Source: Amphimedon queenslandica
Lineage: Eukaryota > Porifera > Demospongiae > Haplosclerida > Niphatidae
Direction of reading: 5' to 3'
DNA length: 60,676 bases
Assembly: GCF_000090795.2 (NCBI RefSeq)
Contig: NW_003546500.1
Coordinates: forward strand, 32,677-93,352
Shown: piece by piece, positions 50,506-60,198 of the stretch
Layout of the letters: every line of letters begins with the position of its first letter
Position numbering within the stretch: position 1 is the stretch's first letter
Made by a program: the position numbers and the translations under genes
The notes under the pieces: generated by a model
Databases searched by the model: none
Seen by the model: the letters and a program-made list of their open reading frames with translations, nothing else
Told to the model about the DNA's origin: nothing

Positions 50506-51910
50506 ATCTTTACAATAAGGAGCTTTCTAGTATCACAGGTTCAAATTAGGCTCAAACGTGCTCCTTTAAATATAAACATTATGAAAATAACATTATTGTT
50601 GATTTCTTTTCATGACATGTTTACTGCATGTTTGCAGGCTTAACTTAAGCTTGTTTGCTTAAACTGTACTTTTGTTTATACCCTACATTTACTTGTTTAG
50701 TTTACACTATTGCACTGTTTCATTATGCATTGGGGTTGGAAAGTGGGCGCCTCTAATGCAGGGGACGAAAAATTTTAGTTCAGAATGCAGATTAACAATT
50801 GATTTTATCAGCAATCATAAACTTGACAAAAACATTGCATTTGAATGTAACTGTTGATAAATTCAAAGCAGATGTTTTTTTCAATCTGAACCAGCATGTG
50901 GTTATCAGTATACCACATAAGCAACTATAGTATGCAAAATATTTATGTTTTTATACCTTCTCAATGCACAATGTACTATTATTAGTCCTACGACTCCCAT
51001 GCTGCTCATGTGTGCATGCTCACATGTTAAAGTAACCTTCGAGCCATAGAAGTAACCATGCACAAAAGCGGGCATAGCACAACAGAATGCATGATGATGC
51101 ATCAAGGAAAACTCTACAATGCATGAACCTTAAACTATATTAAAGATCAATAGTGCCAGTTTAATTGTATAATTTAGTAATTTAAAGCATTACAAAATGA
51201 AAATATACAAAGAAACTATACTCATCCTGTAGTTTCAATACTTGTTTGCTAGTTGTTTACACTTACACTGTGTCTTTGTTTTCTTTAAGTATGTTTATTG
51301 TGCATTAATGATTTACTAAATTTATTTTTCTTTTCGTTACATGTTTATTTTACTTGATAACTAGTTTCATGACTTATAGTCTACAAGATAACATTCAAAA
51401 TGGTCATCAGAACAGCCAGCATCTCTTACATTCCTTTGATTGCCACTGACTTTACTAATTTTTATTACATTATTGCTGTAATCATAATAATTATTGCCAA
51501 ATGTAAATACATATAAAAACCAAACTTGATTAGAATCTGTTCACATAAGTACACGTATATTCAGAAAAATTATAAAGTGGAGTTTTCATTTTTGGCAAAA
51601 TTTGGCCAGAAGGGCCAAATTTTTGAGCAATTTAAAAATTCATAAAAAATCTAAACTTGATCAACTCAAACTTTCTACATAACATAGTACATACATATGT
51701 ATCAGTAAAAATTATAAAAATCGAGAATTTTCTGATTTAACTTTTGGAAAAATTTGATGTACATTCACTCTCAATGCCCAGTAACTTCTACACAACATAA
51801 GTACATGTATAATGACTATATCTTTATGCATAAAGACAATTAGAAAAACACAATAAAATCACCACTGTCGGATTCTAAAAAGCCAAAACAATACATACAC
51901 ATACTTTTCA
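50506..51910. other. Intergenic region with duplicated flanks and decayed repeats
   Basis: Bases ~50690-50830 resemble 54070-54330 (GTTTCATTATGCATTG, AGTTCAGAATGCAG). Bases 51182-51413 are the second copy of the 47158-47396 segment. Bases ~51500-51800 hold decayed dispersed repeat (AACTTGAT ... CAAACTTTCTACATAACATA). No gene is supported. Confidence 0.55.
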
Positions 51911-53563
51911 CTACTTAACATAAATCTCATAATAACTAACAGGAGTATCTTCATCAGGGTAATCTCCACAGACCCTCAACTCAATATAGTCAGTAGTGGT
52001 AGTGTTACCATAGTCTCTGTGAAACCATGGGATACCAGGAGCATTGCAACAAGGTGATTCAAGAGAACCACAACCTTTACCATCCCAAATTGGATCAGAT
52101 GTGAAGAGAGTATATGATGGGTTGCTAGTCCCTGATTCACAGAAGTAGTTATTACCAATAGAAGCTGGAACAGATACTGTACTAACATGGACATGCATTT
52201 GATGCAGAGCTTGATTCACTAATATCAGCCATTAGTGTCCAGACGTGTTGTTGAGAAGATCCACAAGAAATAGTAACACCTTCAGCACCAGTGACAATGT
52301 TAGTATTAAGAGCATCAATATAACCATACAGATATCCTGTTACTCTACCACACACTTGAGAGTAACTGATACCATTAGATGGGAACTGAACTGATACACA
52401 GCCATTGAATAATGATGGTTTGCCACAAGCTCTAACTCCTCCTGAATTGTATAGGCCAAACCCAGAAGGACAGTTCTGTGTAGCATCAGACATATCCAGA
52501 TATGCTAGTCTTGTCCATCCTCCTCCTGAACCACACAATGTTCCCATATTACAGTAAACAGCATAAGTAGTGGAACCATTAATTGATGTTAGTATATAGT
52601 AACCTGATGGACTCCTTGGGTACTTGATTGAGGATTTGTTTGCATGATTTAGGAAGAAAAACAATTGAATTATTAAACACTGTTAACAATTGTTTAGTAT
52701 TTAACAATGTATCATCAGCCACTCCAGCAGTAGAGGTACTGGTGTCTTGTAGATTAGAGAGAGTATTGACAATGTTAATGAGCTTTTGTTCAGAATCTCT
52801 TGTAGTTTGTAAGATTTGTTTATCAAGTTCAGTAAAGTTGGTATTGTTCTGAAATAGTTGAAGGGTATTTTGTGATACACCATTAGCCCATTCATTGAAG
52901 TCGGGAAGGCTCCCTGTTACATTGCAGTTAACTTTAGAGACAACACCATTAGCCCATTCATTGAAGTCAGGAAGTCTCCCTGTTACACTGCAGCTAACTT
53001 TAGAGACAACACCATTAGCCCATTCATTGAAGTCAGGAAGGTTCCCTGTTACATTGCTGTTAACTTTAGAGACAACACCATTAGCCCATTCATTGAAGTC
53101 AGGAAGGCTGCCTGTTACATTGCTGTTAACTTTAGAGACAACACCATTAGCCCATTCATTGAAGTCGGGAATTTTCTGGCTAATATTTTGAGCTATACGA
53201 TCAGCCCATTCATTTGTATTACTACTACTGCTAGCACCAGTTGCAGTATTAGTACACTCAACATTATTACCAGTAGCATACTTATCATACACTACAATGC
53301 CCAGTATAATTATTAATAATATCAATATGAGACAGAGTAATACTGTATTGAACAGTAGTGGTTTACTCCAAGATGACTGCCTTTGTTTAGGCCCCATTGC
53401 TACATTAGGAGACCCAGTCAGTCCAGGAGTAGATAGAAGAGATTCTTGGCTTTTTCTTTTCTTCCTTCCTACAAATTTCTGGAAGTTCATACATGTTCTC
53501 ATTTGTCTGTGTGGAGGCATAGTCCTCTGGAAATTCATAAAACTGTTCCAACTGTTTTGCCAT
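51911..53563 (-). pseudogene. Subfamily B gene with three frameshifts
   Basis: The ATG at 53563 (MAKQLEQFYEFPEDYASTQT, NENMYELPEI) is in a different frame from the rest: an extra A in the A-rich run near 53450-53456 shifts the tail after CRKEEKK. The stalk has five FNEW units, four of them full repeats. A second extra base near 52620-52625 shifts the frame at the head start (NQVPKESI instead of KYPRSPSGYY). A deletion of about 8 bases at 52190 removes the residues after the CPC pair and shifts again. Head segments between are well preserved (GGGWTRLAYLDMSD, CCNAPGIPWFHRDYG). RGSPRQHVWT is SCGSSQQHVWT. Clearly non-functional as drawn. Confidence 0.82.
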
Positions 53564-53699
53564 CACTCACTGTACCTTCAAAGATGATATTTTATTGGTT
53601 GCGGCAAGCTTGCTTATATTTTTTATATAGAAATGTGAATCAGTCCCAAATAATAACTTTATTAATTCCAACATATTTATTTGGTCTTTGAAATTTATC

Positions 53700-53855
53700 A
53701 TGTTTACTCCAAGATGACTGCCTTTGTTTAGGCCCCATTGCTACATTAGGAAATACAGTCAGTCCAGGGCAAGACTCTTGGCTTTTCATTTCTTCTCCTT
53801 TATGAATTTCCCCAAGTTCATACATACTCTCATAAAACTCCTCCAATTTTGCCAT
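53700..53855 (-). pseudogene. N-terminal relic of a subfamily B gene
   Basis: The ATG at 53855 opens MAKLEEFYESMYELGEIHKG, then SQESCPGL and VAMGPKQRQSSWSK, matching the tails of the 50505 and 53563 copies. It ends before the membrane helix. The sequence just downstream (53640-53700) matches the 5' flank of the gene at 56741. Confidence 0.78.
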
Positions 53856-55088
53856 ATTTATTGGTTGCAAAAATAGTATAGCAGGTTCACAAAAGTCTCA
53901 CAGACCACAGCAGTCTAGCTGGCTTGTGAAATTAGGTCATTTATACAGAAAAATATCATTATTCACAAACACACTTAAGTATTATTGTATTTTTAAAAGT
54001 GAAATCATTGTTGTTGATTGCTTTTCAACTGCATGTGTTTAACTTGTTTGTGTGATTGTTTACTATATACACTTATACTTGTTTACATCATTGTACTGTT
54101 TCATTATGCATTGTAGTAGGAAGAGGGGTACAACTGAGGTGTGCAATAATTATGAAGGGAAAGGAATTACAGAAATGCCAAGGTTGTCGAAATCATGGAG
54201 TTTGCAACCTCACACAATGTTGTAGCAATCGGCCTATTTATAATCTTGTATAAAGTGGTAAGGGTAAGGTAGTTATAATTAAATATGAAAATTTCCAGTT
54301 CAGAATGCAGGTTGACAAATTCAAAGGAGATGTTTTCCTCAATCTGAACTGGCAGATCACATAAGCAGCTATTATGTTTACCTTATCATGCAAAGTGCAC
54401 ACATATTAGTTTTACATAATATTAACTATTATTAGTTTTACATTTTTCATTTTTAGTTCATAGTTCATACATATTCTTATGCTGATGTATAATCTTCAAA
54501 AGCAATAGTTACACTGGACTCTTCAATTTTTGAAGGTGTAATTAATACATTAATTAAATAATTAATTAATAGATGCAATTAATTTAAATTGTTTGTTTAT
54601 ACTCATGTAAAAAAAGGTGTGGCCAAAATTTGGGTATGTGCTGGTCCTTCTCACGTCAATCATAGTAGCCTTAACTTTACTAATTTTTATTACATTATTG
54701 CCATAATCATGAACATTGCCAAATACTCCAATTATAGCCATAAATTTAATTTAGATAACACAAACTATAAGTGTCATTATAGCTAGTATGTCATATCTCA
54801 CAGCCTCATAGCCTTAAGACCAAATGCTGACATAGTTCTCATAAGTATACTGATTTTTTATAAGTATTTGCAATCGTGTTATTAGCAGTGACATAGAGCT
54901 TTACCCACTCATGGAGTATGTTGATTTGTGAAAAACTTGAAGGAAATTTAACTATGTATCAAAAAATAGTTAATTAATGTACAAGAAGTAGCATGCGAAA
55001 AATAACATAATAAAGATGATTATCACTAAAAGATGCACCCTTAATTTCTCATTAAGTAAAATTATTTATAATTATTTGTTTATACATG
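53856..55088. other. Intergenic region
   Basis: AT-rich. Bases 54070-54330 resemble 50690-50830, and 54670-54730 resembles 51440-51500 and 57400-57440 (TTACTAATTTTTATTACATT), again showing that flanks were duplicated with the genes. No gene. Confidence 0.5.
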
Positions 55089-56741
55089 CTACTTGACATA
55101 AATCTCATAAAAGCTAACAGGACTGTCTTCATCTGCTGTTCCTTCTCTTCCACAGACCCTCAACTCAATATAGTCAGTAGTGGTAGTGTTACCATAGTCT
55201 CTGTGAAACCATGGTAGCCCTGGAGCAGAGCAGCAAGTAAGTTCACGAGAACCACAGCCTTGACCATCCCAGAGTGGATCAGATGTGTAAAGCTTATTAA
55301 TCCAACCAGAAGCATGATTACCAGACTCACAGAAATAATGGCTTCCTACAAAAGATGGGACAGTCTGTGAGCTTCCTGTTGAGCATGGACAGTTCCAAGA
55401 TGGATGATTATAAGAATCAGTTAAACCATTTGCTAGTGTCCAGACATGTTGACGAGGAGACCCACGAGTGATACTAACACCATCAACATAAGAATTGATG
55501 TTATTAGGGCCCAAAAATGCTTCAGGGGTATAAAATTGATATCCTGTTACTCTACCACATATCTGAGAATAACTGATACCATTAGATGGGAACTGAACTG
55601 ATGCAGTGCATCCAACACCTTGATTTGGCCTGCCACAAGCTCTAACTCCTCCTGACTGGTACAGTCTAAACCCAGAAGGACAGTTCTGTGTAGCATCAGT
55701 CATATTCAGATATGCTAGTCTTGTCCATGCTCCTCCTGAACCACACAATGTTCCCATATTACAGTAAGCAGTGTAAGTAGCATTAGTGGATCTACTTACC
55801 AGTTGATACAAACCTGATGGACTGAGTGGTTGTCTCTCCTTAATCTCTTTACAAGAGGTAGGTAAAGCAGTTGAGTCATTGTGTAGTATTAATAGTTCTT
55901 GTGCTATTAGTAGTATATCATCAGCCACTCCAGCAGTAGAGGTACTGGTGTCTTGTAGATTAGAGAGAGTATTGACAATGTTAATGAGCTTTTGTTCAGA
56001 ATCTCTTGTAGTTTGTAAGATTTGTTTATCAAGTTCAGTGAAGTTGGTATTGTTCTGAAATAGTTGAAGGGTATTTTGTGATACACCATTAGCCCATTCA
56101 TTGAAGTCAGGAAGGCTCCCCGTTACATTGCTGTTAACTTTAGAGACAACACCATTAGCCCATTCATTGAAGTCAGGAAGGCTCCCTGTTACATTGCTGT
56201 TAACTTTAGAGACAACACCATTAGCCCATTCATTGAAGTCAGGAAGGCTCTGCATTATTGTTTCATTGATTACATGAACAGCCCCTTCACTGATATTTAG
56301 GCTGTCATTAAAAACTTTTTTAGCTACACGATCGGCCCATTCATTGAAGTTGGGAATTTTCTGGCTAATATTTTGAGCTATACGATCAGCCCATTCATTT
56401 GTATTACTACTACTGCTAGCACCAGTTGCAGTATTAGTACACTCAACATTATTACCAGTAGCATACTTATCATACACTACAATGCCCAGTATAATTATTA
56501 ATAATATCAATATGAGACAGAGTAATACTGTCATACAAAGCTGTGGTTTACTCCAAGATGACTGCCTTTGTTTAGGCCCTATTGCTACATCAGGAGATAC
56601 AGTTAGTTCTGCAGGAGTAGATAGATGGCTTTTCTTTTCTTCATTCCTATGAATTTCTGGAAGTTCATACATATTCTCATTTGTCTGTGCTGAGGCATAA
56701 TCCTCTGGAAATTCATAAAACTGCTCCAACTGTTTTGCCAT
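55089..56741 (-). CDS. Fibrinogen-like type II membrane protein, subfamily B (550 aa)
   Basis: Single exon, ATG at 56741 (MAKQLEQFYEFPEDYASAQT). The tail has NENMYELPEIHRNEEK and AIGPKQRQSSWSKPQ; the helix is LCMTVLLCLILILLIIILGI. The stalk has NEWADRIAQNISQK, a NEWADRVAKKVFNDSLNIS unit, an insert with HVINETIM, then FNEW units (four in all, two full repeats). The lower stalk is standard. The head is intact: SCKEIKERQPLSPSGLYQL, GSGGAWTRLAYLNMTD (Asn for the usual Asp), NSYVDGVSITRGSP, CCSAPGLPWFHRDYG, ending FYEIYVK. It is the rightmost intact member of the array and the intact sister of the broken copies at 50505 and 53563. Confidence 0.87.
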   Translation of the reverse strand: MAKQLEQFYEFPEDYASAQTNENMYELPEIHRNEEKKSHLSTPAELTVSPDVAIGPKQRQSSWSKPQLCMTVLLCLILILLIIILGIVVYDKYATGNNVECTNTATGASSSSNTNEWADRIAQNISQKIPNFNEWADRVAKKVFNDSLNISEGAVHVINETIMQSLPDFNEWANGVVSKVNSNVTGSLPDFNEWANGVVSKVNSNVTGSLPDFNEWANGVSQNTLQLFQNNTNFTELDKQILQTTRDSEQKLINIVNTLSNLQDTSTSTAGVADDILLIAQELLILHNDSTALPTSCKEIKERQPLSPSGLYQLVSRSTNATYTAYCNMGTLCGSGGAWTRLAYLNMTDATQNCPSGFRLYQSGGVRACGRPNQGVGCTASVQFPSNGISYSQICGRVTGYQFYTPEAFLGPNNINSYVDGVSITRGSPRQHVWTLANGLTDSYNHPSWNCPCSTGSSQTVPSFVGSHYFCESGNHASGWINKLYTSDPLWDGQGCGSRELTCCSAPGLPWFHRDYGNTTTTDYIELRVCGREGTADEDSPVSFYEIYVK

Positions 56742-57710
56742 TATTCTATTGCTCTATACCTTCAAAGACGATATTTTTATGGTTGCTGCAGGATTATGTA
56801 TATTTCTTTATAAAGAAATGTGAATCAGTCCCAAATAATAACTTTATTAGTTACAACATGTTTATTTGGTCTTGCAAATTTATCTATGTTGACCTTGCAT
56901 GAATTAATTTAACAAACTTAACTAGTTTATGGCGCAAATTCAACCAAAAATACATATCAATTTTGTTTATTCTTGGAATCAGTCAACAAGGAAACAAGTG
57001 TATGCTTTGATGCTAAATTGAATGTATGTGAAATTAATTTAATACTATAACACTGCATGTCAAGCAATTATATATTTATTTAATTTTTTACTTGATTAAA
57101 GCTAAAATCATAGCTAATACATTAATTCTAATTTTTAGTGACCTTTAAAATTGGACAACATTAAAAAAGCCATATATAGTTAATAATAGCACTGAAGGTA
57201 AACAGGTTACACTGGACTCTCCAATTTTGAAGATATAGTTAATAAATGAATTAATTAATTACTTAATAAATAGATGCTATTAATCATTAGACGCGATACT
57301 AAGTGGACACTGGGCAAGAAACCAATGTTTAAAAACGTGTCGCTAAAGTTCTGTATGTTCTCACATCAAGCAGAGCAGCCCGTATCTCTTAATCATCACT
57401 GACTTTACTAATTTTTATTACATGAACATAGCCAAATACCCCAATCATTATTATACATACATAAGTACATGTAAATACATATATAAACACTTACCTTATC
57501 TGTAATAAGGAGATCTTGCCATTTTGAGACTAAGATATCTTTGATTCCTACAGAAAGGAGAGGTAGGAAAAGAAATAAATAAAGGAGTAAATATATCTTA
57601 CAGTTCTTACTAAAGCAACAAGTGATTGTCTTAATCTTGAGGCTTATGAAGAACCACGTGTTTTCACGTGGCTAGCTAATTAGATTTAATTACTAGTTAT
57701 TAAAAATAAA
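56742..57710. other. Intergenic region with 5' flank homology and the EEF1E1 promoter
   Basis: Bases 56824-56890 match 53640-53700. The E-box pair at 57654-57671 is close to the EEF1E1 start. A minus-strand stretch at ~57490-57552 has splice-like borders but no convincing reading frame. Confidence 0.5.
57654..57671. promoter_or_regulatory. Inverted pair of CACGTG E-boxes
   Basis: CCACGTG, a 4-base gap, and CACGTGG form an 18-bp palindromic pair ending 40 bases before the EEF1E1 start codon. CACGTG is the bHLH-zip (MYC/USF/MITF-type) site. A promoter role is likely from position. Confidence 0.5.
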
Positions 57711-59536
57711 ATGGCTACCGAAGACGTTTGGGAAGTGGAACATTTGAGCGAGTTTCTTGAAAGAGAGAGTCCTACAGAGGAGGTAAGAAGGAACAGAACC
57801 ATCATACTTATCTATATTAATGATATAGTATTGATTATAATTGAATTTATTATTATTTATACTTAATTCTTCCCTAGATTGGTTATGGAAAGTGTTCTCT
57901 TCTCTCAGTCACCTGGTACATGACTCAAACCTCCCCCCACTCCTCCCTCTGTGGCTCAACTTTAGAAGACGAGACCGAAATACGTCACTGGATCATGTTT
58001 TACCTCACGAGGATCAGGGGAGTGTTGCCGTGGCAGCCGTTGCCGCGGGAACAACTTTTCGGTGCTTTAAAAGTAAGTGATTTATAGTGTTCTAAAAATG
58101 GCTTGATAAATTCAAAAATAATTATTAAAAGCAAGACATGACAATTAATGAGGAAAAACAATTATAAATAATGCTAGGATTAATTTAAATATTCATAGGA
58201 ATTAAACTCACATCTGTCAAAGAGACTGTACGTTTCTGGATCTGGCTTCTCATTATCGGATATTTTATTATTTTACGGTCTTCACAAAATTTTAGTAAGT
58301 GCAAGTTACTTTATTTCATCGTGATTTACGGCACATGTGGCTACATAAAAATAGCAATACATGTAGTAGAAGCAAAACCATTTTTGAAAAAATTTTAGAC
58401 TATAGCTTATATATAGCCCATGATAACAATTTTTTTCAAGCGAAATGGCAAATTTTGATTCTTTATGATTTATATTTATTTATTTATTTTTTATTAGATT
58501 AATATGAGTTATTCAGAAAAGATGAGCCTTGTTCACATTTGCAGGTGGTTTGATCAGGTTTGCAACTTTGCATTAATTAATAATTATAATTATTGATAAA
58601 AAACTTGGCCAAAGTCTCTGTACTATAGTACATGGCCTTTGGAGTAACTTTAAAAATTTGTAAAAAAATCCAAACTTGATCGGAATCATCTCTAACTTTC
58701 TACACAAAATAAGTACATGTATATGCATCAGAAAATGTAATAAAAATAGAGAATTCTCTCCTTTTCATTTTTGGTGAAATTTGACCAAAATCCCTGTACT
58801 ATAGTACAGGGACTTTTACCCAATTTCGGAGCAACTTTAAAAATTCGGAAAAAATCCAAACTTGATCGGAATCAGCTCAAACTTAAAACACAACATAAGA
58901 ACATGTATATGTATCAGAAAATGTAATAAAAATGGAGAAATCTCTCCTAGTCATTTTTGGCGAAATTTGGCCAAAATCCCTGTACTATAGTACAGGGGCT
59001 TTTACCCGATTTCGGAGCAACTTTAAAAATTCGTAAAAAATCTAAACTTGATTGGAATCAGCTCAAACTTGAAACACAACATAAGAACATGTATATGTAT
59101 CAGAAAATGTAATAAAAGTGGAGAATTCTCTTCTGGTCATTTTTGGCGAAATTTTTGGCGAAATTTGGCCAAAATCCCTGTACTATAGTACAGGGACTTT
59201 TACCCGATTTCGGAGTAACTTTAAAAATTCGTAAAAAATCCAAACTTGATCGGAATCAGCTCAAACTTTCTACACAAAATAAGTACATGTATATGCATCA
59301 GAAAATGTAATAAAAATAGAGAATTCTCACCTTCTTATTTTTGGCGAAATTCAGCCAAAATCCCTGTACTATAATACGGGAACTTTTTATTTAAATTATA
59401 AATGGTTTGAATTTGAAAGACATGTGATTCTTCTCTTGCTTATAATTATTATTCTCTTTATTTTAAGATCCAACATTACCCGAAATTAAAGCCATTTTCA
59501 TGGTTGTGGGTTTCCTGCCCCAAAACAAGTCTGTGA
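57711..59536 (+). CDS. EEF1E1: EEF1E1 / AIMP3 / p18 ortholog (multi-synthetase complex factor), 5 exons, 163 aa
   Basis: Exons 57711-57782, 57878-58072, 58199-58294, 58498-58557 and 59468-59536, all phase 0 with GT..AG introns; the sum is 492 bp. The protein starts MATEDVWEVEHLSEFLERES. The C-terminal GST-like helical domain is diagnostic: LNSHLSKRLYVSGSGFSLSD then ILLFYGLHKIL, then MSLVHICRWFDQIQHYP, which match the animal EEF1E1 pattern (SDILLxYGLH, RWFxxIQHYP). EEF1E1 is a GST-like scaffold protein that binds methionyl-tRNA synthetase in the multi-synthetase complex and also acts in the DNA-damage response. At 163 aa it is slightly shorter than vertebrate forms (~174), the N-terminal GST part is poorly conserved, and the C-terminus is short. 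The last intron carries the palindromic repeat. Confidence 0.85.
58580..59395. repeat. Tandem palindrome-bearing repeat in the last EEF1E1 intron (4-5 units)
   Basis: Perfect CCCTGTACTATAGTACAGGG palindromes at 58792-58811 and 59176-59195, an almost identical one at 58978-58997, and decayed ones near 58616 and 59360; spacing is 186-198 bp. Each unit also has AAACTTGATCGGAATCAGCT, CATGTATATG and CAGAAAATGTAATAAAAAT. It is the same family as at 25730-26150 and related to the 178-bp satellite. Confidence 0.9.
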
Positions 59537-59641
59537 TGAACAAAATTACTATCATTGTTAATTTAATTTTAACTATTATTAATCATCATTACTGCCTATA
59601 GGAAATCCATTATTAATTTTGTATATTGATTTAAATAGGAC

Positions 59642-59732
<91 letters not shown>

Positions 59733-60198
59733 TATTTTTAATTGTAAAATTGTACATAGACATATTACCGTATAACGCAGTTTTTACTGATGCCCTTATG
59801 TTATGTAGAAAGTTTGAATTGATTCCACTCACTCCAGTCACTAATATTGAGTTATAGGCAGGCTGGCTCTTAATTTATATTCCGCCAATGCGTTGTGTAC
59901 ACAAGAAATCATGGAAGTATATATGTATATGTACATGTATATGCAATTATGTAGAGCTGTTGCAGCTTTAAATTATAATCATCATTCCCAAACTGCACAC
60001 ACACACACACACACACATACACAGCCACACACACACAATAGGCAGACAATGGGCGCTCCGTTTATGGAGGGTAGGACCTGTATTCATTAAGTGTTACATC
60101 AATAAATACAATATGGATAGATCTAGTTCTAATGAATCTTGTATAGAGTTACGGACATCTCTGCAGATTTGGTGACAGAGAAGGTTGTTCCTGCAGTC
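59537..60198. other. Intergenic region with microsatellites
   Basis: Contains (ATT)n at about 59641-59731 and (CA)n at about 59997-60040. A variant of the subfamily A promoter box (ATGAATCTTGTATAGAGTTA) lies at 60132-60151, 67 bases before the next start codon. No gene. Confidence 0.6.
59641..59731. repeat. (ATT)n microsatellite
   Basis: About 30 uninterrupted ATT triplets, ~100 bp after the EEF1E1 stop codon. Confidence 0.95.

Noticed and set aside
57490..57552. Possible minus-strand exon with CTGTAG and GTAAGTG borders, opposite EEF1E1
   Set aside because: Its frames stop quickly or lack a partner exon between 56.8 and 57.5 kb. It could be a 5' UTR exon but cannot be supported from sequence.
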